In this document: positions 11,225-24,902 of the stretch, piece by piece | How positions within the stretch are numbered: position 1 is the stretch's first letter | How the letters are laid out: every line of letters starts with the position of its first letter | Assembly (NCBI GenBank): GCA_958430865.1 | Contig: CAUDNR010004334.1 | Location: forward strand, 1 to 64,000 | Length of the DNA stretch: 64,000 nucleotides | Source: Entrophospora sp. SA101 | Taxonomy: Eukaryota > Glomeromycota > Glomeromycetes > Entrophosporales > Entrophosporaceae | Reading direction: 5' to 3' | Made by a program: the position numbers and the translations under genes | Notes under the pieces: model-generated | The model's database searches: none | Told to the model about the DNA's origin: nothing | What the model saw: only the letters and a program-made list of their open reading frames with translations

Positions 11225-12818
11225 TTATTTTAATCATGATCACTACAAAATTCTTATTTTTATAAATGGTAGTTTGTGTGTGTTTGTTAATGCGTTGTAA
11301 CATGCTTTATCAAATCATTAACTAATGTTTTAGATAAGTCGTTAAAACTTCATAAGAACCAACCAATAAATCTATGGCATTAACCGATTGGAGTGACGGG
11401 ATTTTCAATTCACATAATTATAATTACATATAAATTATCCACATGAATTTATTTATTAATGCAGACAAACGAACAGACATTTAATGGCTGATATGCTATG
11501 GCGAATGTGAGTAGTAGTAGTAGGTGTATTAGATGTATTGGATGTTATGAATGTACGTATGTAGAAGTATGTATGATAAATATATTTATATTACTTTAAT
11601 ATATTTATTTATATTTCTACAAATATTATCATTTACATATTTGGTTTACCAAAAGCATTTTTTTTTTAAAAAAAAAAAAGTAAAACAACATACATATACA
11701 TGAATATTTTTGAATTTGAAAATTGAATTTTTTTTTTTGTAAAAAAATAAAAAAATAAACCAATAATTTGTCATTAGTACATTATTATTTATATTATATT
11801 TGATATTTTTTATCGTTACCCATTTTTGGTAGAAAGAAAGAAGAATTGGAAAATTGTAATGTTAAGTATTACGTTATGTCACTTTATGTAAGATTATTTT
11901 TCCCATTTGAAAATAACATTATTTTTTTATTTATATTATTAATTTAGAATCTTCCAAATGGACAATATTAATCAGTTGATTAGTTAATATACTGGTAATC
12001 GAACACAGACAGATAGATAATTAGTCGTGTGTGCATGTGTTGTTTTATTTATTCATGCGATAATAAAAATTAATAAAACTAATTAAAAATTTAAAAATTA
12101 CTAATAAAAAATTAAATTTATACAAAAAATTTTGTTTTTAATTACTTTCCAACTAGCTAATATATTATTAGTATTAGGATGCTTGCTTATATGGACTTTC
12201 AGTCATAGTCATAAATTAACATTCTTCATGAAAATCCTCGAGTGAAAATGTGTTGAAATTAACGCAAATTTAATGATTGATTGATTCACGGATTGATTTT
12301 TTATTATACTCAGTCTATTTATTATCTCAATATAAATTCCCGAACTATTTTTGTTACACTAAATATTATTTATAAATAAATAAATACATGTATTTTAAAT
12401 AATAAATTTACATAATTATTATATATATATATATACAGTTTAATTTACCAAATTCCGTGTAACCATGAATAAATATATATTTATATTTATTTATATATAC
12501 ATGTTGTATATATATATATTTTTTTAGAAAAAAAAATCCTATAAATTAAAGTGTTTATCTTTTTTCTCAATTTTTAAAAAAAACTTCAAACAAAGAGTAA
12601 ATAAATAATTTACTTATACGTTATTATATATATCAATAATAACAACAACAACAACTATTACAAAGAAAAAAAATATTTTTTTTTCAAACAAAAAAAATAA
12701 TATCATATAAAAAACATAACGTTTATATACAACTTTTTTATTTTTTTTTTTAGAAAAAATAACTTTTAAAAAATATATTTTCAAATAACAAACTCTCATT
12801 CAAACCAAAATTTCAAAC
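7984..12818. other. long intergenic region, no gene recognised
   Basis: About 4.8 kb of AT-rich DNA with many stops in all frames, microsatellites and homopolymer runs. A slightly GC-richer island at 8970-9190 holds a 52-aa ORF (8970-9128) with no recognisable motif and a small hairpin (CAGGG/CCCTG near 9089-9103). No tRNA-like B box or rRNA was seen. The A/T tract-rich DNA just before 12819 is probably the leader and promoter of the next gene. Confidence 0.5.
11162..11224. repeat. (ATT)n microsatellite
   Basis: About 20 uninterrupted ATT triplets, preceded by an interrupted ATT/GTT stretch from 11131. The second copy at 52413-52475 has the same number of units, which is unusual for such an unstable tract. 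Confidence 0.9.
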
Positions 12819-13472
12819 ATGAAAGCTTCAAAAATTCTTTCAGGTCGTAAAAATCGTAGAATCCATAATCCATTCAAAAGACGCAACAGTAATAGCAGTA
12901 GTCACCATAATCATCAACACCACCATCACAACAACCACCATAATCAAATATTATACAGCACTTTTGGCGGTCTACCACACGATTTTGAATTTGAATTTTC
13001 ATCTTCAATAACCGAACCAACAACTGTTTGCTCGTCAAGAAGAAGTTCAATAGTTTATTGTGATCAATTAATTCTTAACAATAACAACAATGGATTAAAT
13101 AACAATAACAAAAATAATGTTAACATCACTAATGTTAATTATTACTCACAATCACCCTTACCATATCCTTCACAACAACAACATCAACAACATCATCATC
13201 AACAACAATACCAACAATATCAATATCCCGTCCAACAACAACAATTTCAACAACAAAACCAATATTCATTCTCATCACCTTCATCAAATTTTCCACATCA
13301 TCATCATCATCACAATAATCAATGTTGTTACGACACAGATTGCAAACAATACAAAAAAGAAAAACGTAATTCACAACAATCAAATAGTAGCAGTTCATAC
13401 AAACAAAGTTTTGTCGGTTTCAAACTCTGGGTTAGATTAACTTGGGTTAAAGTTGGCAGAACATTTCGTTGA
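12819..13472 (+). CDS. 217-aa His/Asn/Gln-rich low-complexity protein
   Basis: A single open exon from a real ATG. The N-terminus is basic (MKASKILSGRKNRRIHNPFKRR), followed by His/Asn runs, then a unique segment (FGGLPHDFEFEF, Ser-Arg-Arg-Ser-Ser), a Gln/His-rich middle, a poly-His run and a conserved-looking C-terminus (FVGFKLWVRLTWVKVGRTFR). The basic start and the non-repetitive ends suggest a real protein rather than chance, but no domain is recognised. Pyrimidine-rich DNA ending TTTTTAG lies just before 12752, so an upstream non-coding exon is possible. Overlapping frames on both strands are low-complexity shadows. Identical copy at 54070-54723. Confidence 0.65.
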   Translation: MKASKILSGRKNRRIHNPFKRRNSNSSSHHNHQHHHHNNHHNQILYSTFGGLPHDFEFEFSSSITEPTTVCSSRRSSIVYCDQLILNNNNNGLNNNNKNNVNITNVNYYSQSPLPYPSQQQHQQHHHQQQYQQYQYPVQQQQFQQQNQYSFSSPSSNFPHHHHHHNNQCCYDTDCKQYKKEKRNSQQSNSSSSYKQSFVGFKLWVRLTWVKVGRTFR

Positions 13473-16400
13473 TTTTATTTCTGTGCATGGACATTGATTT
13501 TATTTTTCACTTTTGATTTTTTTTTGTAAATAAAAACAATTTTTTAGAAAAAATTTCCAACTGGATTTGGCAATTTTTCATACAGTCAATTATAGATACT
13601 TAATATACTTAATACTTAATACTTAATACTTAATAATATAATATGATAATGACTAATGATAATGACTAATAATATAATATTATTATTATATATATCAAAA
13701 GTATTATTTTAGTAATTTAATATTTAATATACAATAATAATCAACATTTAATATAATATCTCAACAACAACATATATTTATTTTCGTTTTTATTTCATTT
13801 TTTTTTCATTCGGCATTTGGCATCTGGCATAATCTGGCAATCAATTAGAATGTAAATACAAATAATACATGACGTTTTTTTAATTTATTTTCTTCGTTTT
13901 TTTAAAATTTTGATTTTCGTTCAAAATTTTAAATAGAAATCACAAACACAAACACAAACAAATTTTCAAATTTTTTTTAGATTTTAGATTTTTTTTTTTT
14001 CCTTGCATTTATGGACTTTTTTTTTAAAAAAGCTGAGCTTTACATATATATATATATTTCACATATAACATATATAGACTTTTTCATTAATCATTTATCA
14101 TATTCTTTTGTAAAGATTTTTATATATATATATAGATAGATAGAATCGCATTTAATCATATTTATCACACAAAGACATTTCGCATATTTCTTCATATCAT
14201 TCAATCACTTTTACATCAATCATCAACCTTCCCCCCCTAAGCTAATTATATATTTTCCGAACAACAATTTTTTAACATCAATTTTGTATGATTTTTTCTC
14301 CCATCACACACGCATCAATCAATATTTTCTTTCATTTGCAAAAAGCAAATATGAAAATAATTTTAAAAAATACAAAAACAAAAAACAAAAAAAAATTAAT
14401 TTAAAAATAAATAAAAAAAACAATAAAAACTTTTCCTTGTAAAAAAAAAAAAAATGTGTTAAAAATGTGTTGAATTGTCATAAAAAATGTGTTTGTCATA
14501 GTAAACCCATGTGTAAAAAATATCTAAACCACATGAACCACATGAATGCATTTATTTATTATTTTTGATTCCTTCCTGAGTAAATGATGGAAATTAGAAT
14601 GGATGAATTCAAAAACATAAATAAATAAAAAATAAACCAATCAAATAAATAATAAACTAGTTTGAATAATTTATAATTTACGCAACAAATTTATTGGTTC
14701 CTTTTTTTTTAATAAATTTCTTTGCTCCTCCAAAATCCTTCTCCTTATAATAATAATAATAATAATACTAAAGCAATGCCATCATGCATTCGGTTGGTTC
14801 CGTTGGATTTCAAACATATTAATAATATTATATTATTAAGAAAATTTGGAAAACTAGAACAAAAAGAATAGTTGCACAAAATGCCATGTTTCCTGAAATT
14901 TTCATATCATTATTACTATCATTATCCAATTATCATTATTATCATCACCATTATCATTTTTATTTTTCCTGTTTGCTTTATTTTTTTCCATTAGGATAAA
15001 TTAAACGAAATAAGTTATTGTTTTCTTGAACTTCTCGCCCGCACATTTTCTCGCATTTTTTTTCTTCAATTATTAAAATATACGCCTATTACTATATTGT
15101 TATAAATTTATTATAGGGAAAATTAAAATAAATTGTTGTTTTTTGGAGAAGTGGAAGATAAAATAAACAAAATAATAATAATAAATAAAGACTTAAACAT
15201 GAACCGAGAAATAAATAAAAAAATGTTCTATATAACACTAAATTTATCATTTTTGATATCCGTTTTTTCCGATACGGAAAATTTTTTTTTCCATTCCTCT
15301 TTTTTTTTTTGGCAATTGAGATTTTAGAGTATTCTATAGTGGCTTATTATACAGAATGGATAGTCGTCAATTAAGTATGGTATCATCGTCAAGTAGGTTG
15401 CAAATATGGTAAATCTCACCACCTCAGCCTAACACGCAGGTGTTTTATGCCACAATTGAATTTTCATTATACGGGTTTTTTTTTATTTTAATTCACGCAG
15501 AAATAAAAATTGGTATTGCGCCCACAAGAATGTGTCACAATGGGTTTGTGCCAGCCACAATTGAATTTCTCATTTTATGGCAAAGTAAAAAAAAATTGTA
15601 TTACGTCAACAAGGGAGAGCAATTGATTTATTTGTCTGTCCTTTAGAGAACATTTTCCATAACTCTATATATTAATAACATGCGTTTTTCAAAACTTGGA
15701 CTTTGAGGGGGGTTTTCTCCATAATATAATAATATATGCACGTCCCCTATTGTGGAATGTATTTTCTTTTTTTATTTTTCTATTTTGTTCTATTTATATA
15801 CGACAGGCATAATTAATATTAATTACTGAAGGTCTTGCTTGATCAAATAATAAAAGTCAAAACTAATGCGGAGGTAGGGGTTTGATGCTTTTTGTTCGCG
15901 GGGATTAATTTTTCTCAAATATGTCACCGGTTGGTGTATCACCACATTCTAGAGATTACATAATGGTTTCATTAAAATACATCAATTATGGATTAACAGC
16001 TTTGATTGTTGACGGTGCATGTTGCGGTGCAGCCTGATTGTCACCTCTTTCTTCTTCGATCTATACCCTATAAAAAAAAACTAACCCGTGATAACATATT
16101 TATGGAAAAATCATGGAAAGGTTACAGAAGAATTTGCCATTGTCGCGAATTCGTGGAAATTTTCAAAGTATTTTCTGGGGTAGACTATATTTTTTTTTAT
16201 ATATAGGATAAACCATTAAAAGAGTCATATAAGTGAGTTTTCTAGTTTTAGGATCAAAATATTCGTGAATATTCTAATGATGCGGTCAGGTTTCTTCTCT
16301 CGTTAATAATATTTGAAAAGTCTAGGTTCCTACAATTGATATTTTGATTATTCCTGATATACACCAACACTTTAAAATTACTAATTTGTCTTTTCTTTTG

Positions 16401-18467
16401 TCTAACTGAATCTTGATGACACTAAATAATTATGGCGCCACGATGTAACCTTGAAAATATGTAAACCACACTTCCAATAGTCATAAATATTCAAAAGGTA
16501 TAGTTTTTACTTTTGTCATCAAACAGAGGTAAACTTACTTGAATTTTATTAGAAATGAAGTTAAGTGGTAACCTTCGCTTATTAAAGCAATGTTCATTCA
16601 GATTTAATTTGAATATGCATGACAAAGAATTTTTTATATATATAGTAATTTTCTACTTGTATTACAATTTTAGTAAAATATTTTAAACATAATTTATTTT
16701 CCTCGAATAAATGTGTTATTAATAAAAGCAGTAGTAGCAGTAGAATGGAGAATGAAATTGATGTATTATTGCTGTGATCTACACTTTCCATAGGATAAAC
16801 CCAAATTTAATTTTTCACATTTACAACCAATAAAATCAAATAATAATAACAATAATTTTCTCTCATACTATTTGATCCCTTGTAAATTAATAATATTAAT
16901 AATCTATTTAATCAATACTATTTGATAGAACAAATTAAATCCTTAAAAACTAAAGATGGCAAGTCATATTAATGCATCAGCCACATTATTTGTTTCGGTT
17001 AAAATATTTAATTGGTGCAAAATATCCAAAAAAAGTAATAAACTGCCCAGTGATATTTTAAAACCCGGAGCCATCGGTTCACATTCTATCCGATGAAATA
17101 TTTTCTTTACCCTGGGACAATTAATTACCATTCATTATCATCAATTAATGTTTTTAATACTCTTTAAGATCTTTTATTTCAAGCAAATGTTTCAAGATGA
17201 TAAAATTTATCTCCTGGTTGATTTATTTGAACTTCTCATTTCTTTCATTATTTCTTTCATTGATGCCTATTTCATTATTTATTTCATGTTTTTGGATGTA
17301 AATGTTTATTTCCACGTTTCAAACTTTTAACACCTATATATATCTCATATCATTAACCAACCAAGTTAGGCCAAATAATTCATTCATCCTCCTCCATTTG
17401 ACATCATATTCGAAACAATAAAGTTTCAAAATTTGAATTTTTTTTTTATTTATGATTTATTTTTATTTGTGATTTATTTTTATTTATTTTTATTTTTATC
17501 AACTATTTCCAAATTTAGAAGATAATATAAAGTTGCAAAAAATAAGTCTAATGATAACGTTTCAGAAGTTTGAAACTAACAACAATAGCAAAATTTTAAT
17601 AATAAACCATTGTCTGTGTCTCACGTGACGAAGATCATAATTATAACAATCATTGTATTTCATTTTTAATATTATTGTTTTTTTTCGACGCATGATCTGC
17701 ACAATTCAAACGTTAAAAATCTTAATTCAAAATAAAAAAATCATCATAAAACCTCCAAATTTTTAAGATCTTGGTAAAAATAATTTTGTTGCGTAAAAAA
17801 AAAATTTTCGAAACGTGGACATTAAAAAAAAAAAACGGATTTATTTTGAGTTTGAATTTGTTTGTTGTTGTTTTTATGTCTATATTAATATTAGTTTATT
17901 GATCGATCTTGGTTTATTAGGATTAGGTATACTAGCATTAGTGTATTTATTAATACTAGTTCTAATATAAATTTTATATTTTGTCAATGCGCATATTGTA
18001 TATGCACACATGTTTTCGTTGTCTACACACAAAAAAAATAAACCCGTTTAATAATGAATGAACATAAAATTGGTAATAATTTAATTCTTTATTTAACGGA
18101 AATCGTTTTTTTACCGGAATTCATTGTTTTCTGGTTTCAGTTTGTAAAGAAACAATATTAACTACTAATTAACTTATAACCAAGAAAAGGTTTAATAGTT
18201 TTCTTATAATTTCGGTGGTTATATAAAGGCAATGTGTGGACGTGAATTCATATCTTTCTTTCATTTCAGAATAATAAGAAATAAATAAATAAATAAATAT
18301 AGCTCAAAATTTTACAGAATTTTTTTTTTTTTTTGAATAATTAATAATTCATCAAAATTAATACTTATTAAATCCTCAATTCTATTTCACTTCTTATATA
18401 ACATACACGCATAAAATATAATTTTTTAATTACAATTTTTTACATTTCTTTATATAAAAATTAAAAA
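13473..18467. other. long intergenic region, no gene recognised
   Basis: About 5 kb of AT-rich DNA with short tandem repeats (TACTTAA units at 13597-13636; AT runs) and no supported gene. Around 15450 and 15555 a CCACAATTGAATTT motif recurs 100 bp apart in a slightly GC-richer patch, perhaps an old mobile-element fragment. The hairpin CATCGG...CCGATG lies near 17072-17096. The 250 bp before 18468, with an A-rich leader, is presumably the promoter of the BTB gene. Confidence 0.45.
13597..13636. repeat. short TACTTAA tandem repeat
   Basis: Five or so TACTTAA-like units just downstream of the His/Asn/Gln-rich gene; repeated at 54848-54887. Confidence 0.7.
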
Positions 18468-18887
18468 ATGTCGAACCAACAACAATCAGTTGAAATTCCA
18501 GTCCCATACTTAGTCTCAAAATTACATGAAATGGGCTCGATGTTTTACAATGATCCATCTACAGCATACGCGGAATTAAGCATCAATGAGCAAAGAACTT
18601 TCTTTATTCACAAGGAATATCTTGAATTCCAATCTAATTACTTCTGCGACATCTTTACAAAAAAGAAAGTTAAGAAAGGCGATCTTATCAAAATCAATTT
18701 ACCATCACCTGATACTTTCGAAATAATCTTGGAATTTTTTTATTTTGGAGACGAGGATAGATTCTATGATAAATTGAACATAGACAATTATTATGACGTA
18801 ATGAAAAATGTGAATCTCTTGGGCTTATCCAGCGAAATTAAAAATATTTGTCTAGCTTTCTATCAAGATAATCGTGAATTTCTATAA
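18468..18887 (+). CDS. small BTB/POZ-domain protein (139 aa)
   Basis: Single exon from an ATG in an A-rich context. Residues 35-125 fit a BTB/POZ fold: FFIHKEYLEFQSNYFCDIF corresponds to the family's 'HK.VL...S.YF..MF' start, INLPSPDTFEIILEFFYFGD to the central strand-helix with the aromatic FxxFLxYxY-like block, and YYDVMKNVNLLGLSSEIKNICLAF to the closing helices. BTB domains mediate dimerisation and often recruit Cullin-3 ligases. There is no second domain (no BACK, Kelch or TLDc), so this is BTB only, possibly an adaptor or a truncated family member. Identical copy at 59719-60138. Confidence 0.75.
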   Translation: MSNQQQSVEIPVPYLVSKLHEMGSMFYNDPSTAYAELSINEQRTFFIHKEYLEFQSNYFCDIFTKKKVKKGDLIKINLPSPDTFEIILEFFYFGDEDRFYDKLNIDNYYDVMKNVNLLGLSSEIKNICLAFYQDNREFL

Positions 18888-19163
18888 AATTTCTTTAAAA
18901 TTTAATTATTGGAGTATCGTTTATTATTTTTTGTTAGTTGATCTAATAACAATAATAGTTAATTGTAAAATTTGTTAATTCTTAATTGTATTTTTTTCCA
19001 TTTCTTTTTTTTAATAATTATAATAATAATAAATAAAAAAGTATTATCGCTTTATCGTAATTTCTTTTATGCATGTTGCACTACTGATACTAACTATTTT
19101 AATATACACGATAATTTTATAAGCATCAATCTATCTTTAAAAACCCCCTTTTTTTTTGTTAAA
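18888..19163. other. BTB-MLH3 intergenic spacer
   Basis: About 280 bp of AT-rich DNA holding the end of the BTB transcript and the MLH3 promoter. A homopolymer block (five C then nine or more T) lies directly before the MLH3 ATG. Confidence 0.5.
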
Positions 19164-22100
19164 ATGACCATTCGTATTTTAAACGATACTACTATTCGTA
19201 AATTACGTGCTTCTCTCATAACTTGTTTATCTCAATGTGTTGCTGAATTAGTCCAAAACAGTAAATGGTTCTTTTTTTTCCTTTTTCCCTATTATTTAGA
19301 ATTGCTTATTTGTACAATTTACAGCTATAAATAATTTCACATTACTTTAGGCCTTGACGCTTCTGCTACCAGCATAGAGATTCATGTTGATGTAACCAAA
19401 TATTTTATCCAGATTATTGATAATGGAACAGGAATCCCTCCAGACGATATGAATAACATTGGAAAGCGTTATGGTAAATGAATGAAATTATTATTATTCA
19501 TAGTGTGATTTATTATTTTTGTTTTTATCAATTCACTTATCCACCTTCTTCAACTTCATAAATTACTATTATAGCAACATCTAAATGTCACACATTGGAT
19601 GATTTGAAAAATGTTACTACTTATGGTTTTCGTGGAGAAGGTTCTTAATTAATAGTTAATAAAATATATTCATGACCTTCTTATTTTTAATCCTCCCCCA
19701 AAAAAATAATAGCTTTGGCAAATATTGCTGAACTTTCAATTTTGGAAATAATAAGTAAACATTCTAATTTTTTTGACACATATTGCACCATAATTAAAGT
19801 AAGTTCAATATGTGCTTGATCGGTTGATCGGTTTGTTGATAGCTACTCAACCAACCAGTAAATGTGAGAATTCATCTGATCTTTTTTTTAGGGTGGCAAT
19901 CGTCTTCAATATGGTCCAACTCGTAACAGCAAACGTAAAATTCCTGGAACGGTCGTCATAATCAGAGATCTATTTTACTCTGTAACTATTTCATTCGGTT
20001 ATTCATTCCAATGTCTTTAAACCGATTTACTAATTATATTTTATGTTCCCAACTTAAATAATTAAAAAAGTATCCAGTACGTAGAAAATATAAATCTGCT
20101 AATGCAATGATCAACGATTTAGAAAGTGTCAAAAGAACTATAAACGTCATGGCATTAATACATCCAAATGTCACATTCACACTAGTCGACTCATCAAAAG
20201 ATGCTAAAATAGTTACAACTAGAAAGGTATTATTATTATTGTTATTGTTATTACTATTTCTGCCGATTCATATTGATCATTGTGTTGGTTAATTATATTA
20301 TGTCTTTCTTTACACACATATATATATAGGTAACATCAAGTATTTCCATATTTAGACAACTTTTTGGCGCAACATTAGCTCAAGTAAGTATATGTATGTT
20401 TAGAAATTGTCAAATGTCTAAATACATAATTAAATCTCGTGTATTCTTTCCTTAACAATTTCTTTATTAGAACCTTGAACCTGTTTATATTAAAGACCAT
20501 GATTTCAAAGTTGAAGGATTTATTTCATTAAAAGGTTTTCACACAAAGGTATTTTTAGATTTATGTTGGAATAATTATATTAATAACGACTACATATCAA
20601 TGGTACTAAATACTCAACTTTTAATTTAAAGCAACATCAATATTTTTGTAAGTTTAATTTTTCTACATGAAAACCCTTCTCTATTTCTATTTCTTTATTA
20701 TATTATGTTATTGTCGTTAAATAATGATATCTAATTATTGATAGATGTCAACAATCGTTATATGTATTATAACAAGATATACAAATTAGTTAATATTTTG
20801 TTTAATCAAAGTAGTTTTGCAAAAAAGGTAAAATTTGATTGATAGTAATAACAATAACAATATCATCATTACTATTTAATTCATTGATCATTGTTTATTA
20901 TAAACATAATTTTTCTCTTTAGAATAAGGACGAACAATCTTCATCTTCATCATCACGTTTAGAATCTGATTTAGAATTGCTTTATAAATCTCGTGAGTTT
21001 GTTAGTTCGTTCATCCCATTCATTCTTTTTTCACCCACATTCCTCGCTCACCTTATGTTCATCACAAAATATTTATGATTGCAGGTAAAAGTCATGTAAC
21101 TAGATCTTTAGAAAGATATTGTATCTTTTTTATTCATCTCACTTGTCCTACAACGTATTATGATATATGTTATGATTCTGATAAAAGTGTCATAGAATTT
21201 GAGGTGACATTTCTTTTCCCCCTTTCTAACTCATCATAGCACCATTTAATTATATCTAATATTAAATTATTGTATTTAGAGCTGGACAAAAATATTTAAC
21301 ATAATATCTAACCTAATACAACAATTTTTAATAAATCATGGATTTTTAATGAAAGAAATTCCAACATCACAAATTGAAAATACCTTTTGTTGTTCTGGTG
21401 TTAATAATCCTAATGACGATATTAAAATGTCTACTGGCGGCGGCGGTGGTTATAAACTTGATTTACCGCCTTCTTTTGAAGATGTCGCTCACGTAAAAAG
21501 TGGTGGATTAAGACAATACAAATTTCAAGATTCAGAACTTAAAGGAACGACTCCTCCTACTTTTACTGATGCTGTTGCTACAAAACGAAATGTCAATAAT
21601 CCAATTCAAAATATTTTTTTTATCAAGAAAAAAAGTGGAAACACGTAAGTGTGAATATAAAAATTTTATTTACGATTAATGCTCATATGCATCCTAATAC
21701 ATTATAAACAATCATATTTATATTATATTTAGATACAAAACTATACCAATTCGATCAATTAATCGTCCAAAATCCTCGAGCCAATGTACGTCACATAATT
21801 CAAGTCATCGCCACAGTTCTGATAAAAAATCAGTTTCATGGGCTCAAGAAAAATTTCAGGTTATACATATATATACACATGCATAAATATATCTACACGT
21901 CGCATACATTGCTCTCTTCCAAACTAATTATTAATTAATTACAATCATAATCATAATATTAACAGAAATGGAAAAATCCCGTATTCAAAAGTTTGGAACC
22001 TCACATCCCTTCAATGAAAACTCTAGCACAATCATCTTCTTTTTCATTACTGCCAGAAACTTCCAAAAATCATTTTTCGTTTAGTAATTCTGCAAAATTA

Positions 22101-23462
22101 AATATTTTAGAACATCGATTTAACAAACATGATCTCGAGTGCTCGGAAGTTATTGGGCAATTGGATGATAAATTTATTGTTTGTAAATTGCCATGTACTG
22201 ACAATCTTAATAATAATAATAATAATAATAATAGTGTTATAAACAGTAATGACGATAATGACAGGGATGATGTAACGGGGAAAAGAAATGTTAAATATAT
22301 ATTGGTTCTTGTAGATCAACATGCTGCTGATGAACGTGTTAGAGTCGAAATGTTTATGAAAGAATTTTGTGAATTTAAGCAAATCAACAATATTGGCGGT
22401 GGCAATGATGACGACGATGACGAATTAAAAATTTCTATGGTTGGAACAGTTAAATTTACCAGTTCGCCGATTAAAATTTTTTTAACTAATCGAGAAGCAA
22501 AAGTTGCATGGAGATTTCAAAAATATTTTAATATCTGGGGAATTTTTTTTACTGATAAGCCAACATTATCAAAAGAAAATGATGATGAATTAAAAAAGGC
22601 AACATGCGAAAATCAAAATAGTAGAAAATCAAATCAAACATCATTTTTATCTACAACGCACCTCCACTCGTTCATCAATCCTGATAATGATTGTTGTCCA
22701 ATTTTTATCACTCACCTACCAAAAATAATTTTTGATCGATGCACTACTAGTAATTTTACATCTAATAATTCTACATCTACTATAAACGACGGTAATGGTA
22801 ATGATGGTGTTAGTGATTCACGTCTAATTCAAGAACTTGTGCGTCAACACTTATACTGGTTAGAAGAGATAGGTGGTATAGGATTGGGAGGATTCGTCAA
22901 CAATTATAATGATGATAATTGTCAACTTCATTATGAGCAGAAACGACAACTAAAATGGCAATTTATGATTAGAACATGTCCAAGAGGTATTTTAGATATA
23001 ATAAATTCAAAAGCTTGTAGAGGTGCTATAATGTTTAATGACAAGTTATCATTGGATCAGTGTAAAGAGTTGATAGCTAAACTTTCTAAATGTGAATTTC
23101 CATTTCAATGTGCACATGGAAGGTAACCAAATTGCTATAATATTTGCATTAATTATAACCTCCCCTATTTATTTGTTAACTAATCGTCTATTATGTTTTA
23201 AAGACCTTCTATGATCCCAATATTAAATTTAGAAGGCATTCAACAACAATTTCACGAACAGCAACAACTACTACTGAATAGACAAAAACAATCAGTTTCA
23301 TCGTATAAACAAAATTTATTTACAAATGAAATTTATAATCACCATCATTTGAATGTTGAGTCTTCTTCTTTCGCTATAAATAAAGTTGTTGAAAATGGAA
23401 AATTTGGTAGTTGGAAAAAAAGAAAAATTAATCTAGATAGATACCATACGTTATTTAACTAA
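19164..23462 (+). CDS. MLH3: MLH3, MutL-homologue DNA mismatch-repair endonuclease subunit (981 aa, 16 exons)
   Basis: Exons: 19164-19260, 19351-19473, 19575-19640, 19713-19798, 19892-19981, 20071-20226, 20330-20383, 20471-20548, 20632-20647, 20745-20827, 20923-20992, 21085-21203, 21280-21644, 21733-21859, 21966-23122, 23204-23462; all phases agree. The N-terminal GHKL ATPase shows AELVQNSLDASAT, IIDNGTGI, ATSKCHTLDDL and YGFRGEALANIAELS, then YPVRRK and FYVNNR. The C-terminal half carries the metal-binding endonuclease motif DQHAADERVRVE, ACRGAIMFND and CEFPFQCAHGRPSM. FQCAHGRPSM is the MLH3-type form of the C-terminal zinc motif. MLH3 pairs with MLH1 to nick DNA in mismatch repair and meiotic crossover resolution. 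The linker is Asn/Asp-rich and variable. The first intron of the fourth exon uses a weak donor (GTTCTT). A partial identical copy starts at 60415. Confidence 0.93.
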
Positions 23463-23544
23463 ATATTATAGATTTGTATATATTATTTTTATAATTATTT
23501 TAATTTTTAAAAATAAATTTATAGAATTTTACCACCAGGCATTA

Positions 23545-24902
23545 ATGCTATTATTCGACATATTTATTTATAACACACAATTATTGTTACATTTTTTTTT
23601 ATCATCAATTCGTCAATTTGTTTTGATCATTAATCAGCCTGTTTTGGCAATAATTACACCAAAACTATATGTTATATATGGTATGTACATTATTATTATC
23701 ATCATTTACACATTAGATACTTCGATTAATCGCTTTAATATTAAAATATGGCTAAAGAATATGATAAACTGAATAATAAAATATCAATTCCAACAATTTT
23801 CTTATTAACATGTTTTATCCTACCCTTTTTAGTGTTGACATATTTATTAGTAACGTCAACAAGTAAAATTTCTTCAAATTCGAAACAGATTATTTCAATT
23901 CCATTTATCTTGACATTAATCATTATTCCTATCAAGTTTACAAGTAACAATTTACAAATTGATATTATACTTTCTACAATTGGAATGGCATCATTTCTTA
24001 AATATTTAGACATATTTTTTGTTGATCCTTTTACCTTTAATTACAACAAAAATAATAATAATAATAATGGCAATGGCATGGGCATCGGTAATGGTAGTAG
24101 CGGTAGTAAAGAAATTTATCAAACAATTGAACAGGTTAAAGCCGATGCAGTATATCCATTTCGTAATTTATCATCATCATCAACTCGGACACCCGCAGCA
24201 TCATCACAATCACCTTCATATTCATTAATCAAGCCGATGATATTTATTTTAGTATTAGACATAATCATATATAAATATTTCATCAAGAGTTTGAATGCGA
24301 CTGAAATATTTTCAATGAAGCAATTCCATTCAAGGTCATTAATTAATTTAATATTTTGTTTTTGCATACAATTAAATATGGAATTTGGCAATAGATTCAT
24401 AATACTAATTGGATCATTAATATTTACAAATGGAAAATATGATAAAAAAGAATGGAAGTTATTATTTGATAATCCATGGAAATCAACATCTTTATCAATC
24501 TTTTGGGGGAAAAGATGGAACCAATCATTTAAACATATTTGGAAATCTTTAATTTCCAAGTTAATTTATAATAATTCAGGTGATGATAACGGTAAAAATA
24601 AGAATAGGAGATTATTGCTAGTATTTGGTATATTTTTATTGAGTGGGATTCATCATGAATTTATTATTTGGTCAACAATTTATTATTGTTGGATACCAGG
24701 GGAACAAATTATATTTTTCATGTTACAATTTATTGGAATATTAATCGAAAGAAAATTAATTTTTAACCATGATAATAACAACAACAATAATAGTCTATTG
24801 TCTTTAATATTTGGATGGTTTTGGACTTTATTTTATTTAATAATTACAGTTTCTTTTTTCGTCGATTCTTATATACGATGTGAATATTGGATTGATGATT
24901 GA
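23545..24902 (+). CDS. MBOAT / wax-synthase-like O-acyltransferase (426 aa)
   Basis: Two exons, 23545-23680 and 23758-24902, with a 77-nt intron (GTATGT donor, AAAG acceptor) joining KLYVIY to EYDKLNNK in phase. An alternative is a single exon from the ATG at 23748 (384 aa), but the splice keeps a hydrophobic N-terminus and has the usual intron size. The protein is very hydrophobic, with about seven to eight membrane segments, and a poly-Asn/Gly loop near residue 145. The MBOAT_2/wax synthase signature is seen in DNPWKSTSLSIFWGKRWNQSF, and the active-site histidine in LLSGIHHEF. Such enzymes acylate alcohols or sterols in the ER. It starts 83 bp after MLH3 and converges on the AGPAT gene. Confidence 0.8.

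Larger units (their letters stand above)
4554..22749. repeat. first copy of an 18.2-kb duplicated segment (matches 45805-64000)
   Basis: Every feature from the right edge of the first Tigger to 22749 recurs exactly 41251 bases later, with constant offset throughout, including long microsatellites and homopolymer runs. All the predicted proteins compared are identical, and I found no base difference in the stretches compared by eye. The right limit is set only by the end of the window, so the true duplication may be longer. Confidence 0.95.

Noticed and set aside
13117..13440. Overlapping plus and minus frames inside the His/Asn/Gln-rich gene
   Set aside because: Low-complexity shadows of CAA/CAT repeats in other frames.
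23748..24902. MBOAT gene as a single exon from the ATG at 23748
   Set aside because: A 77-nt intron (23681-23757) with a strong donor joins an upstream hydrophobic exon in phase; I prefer the spliced start at 23545, but keep the other as an alternative.
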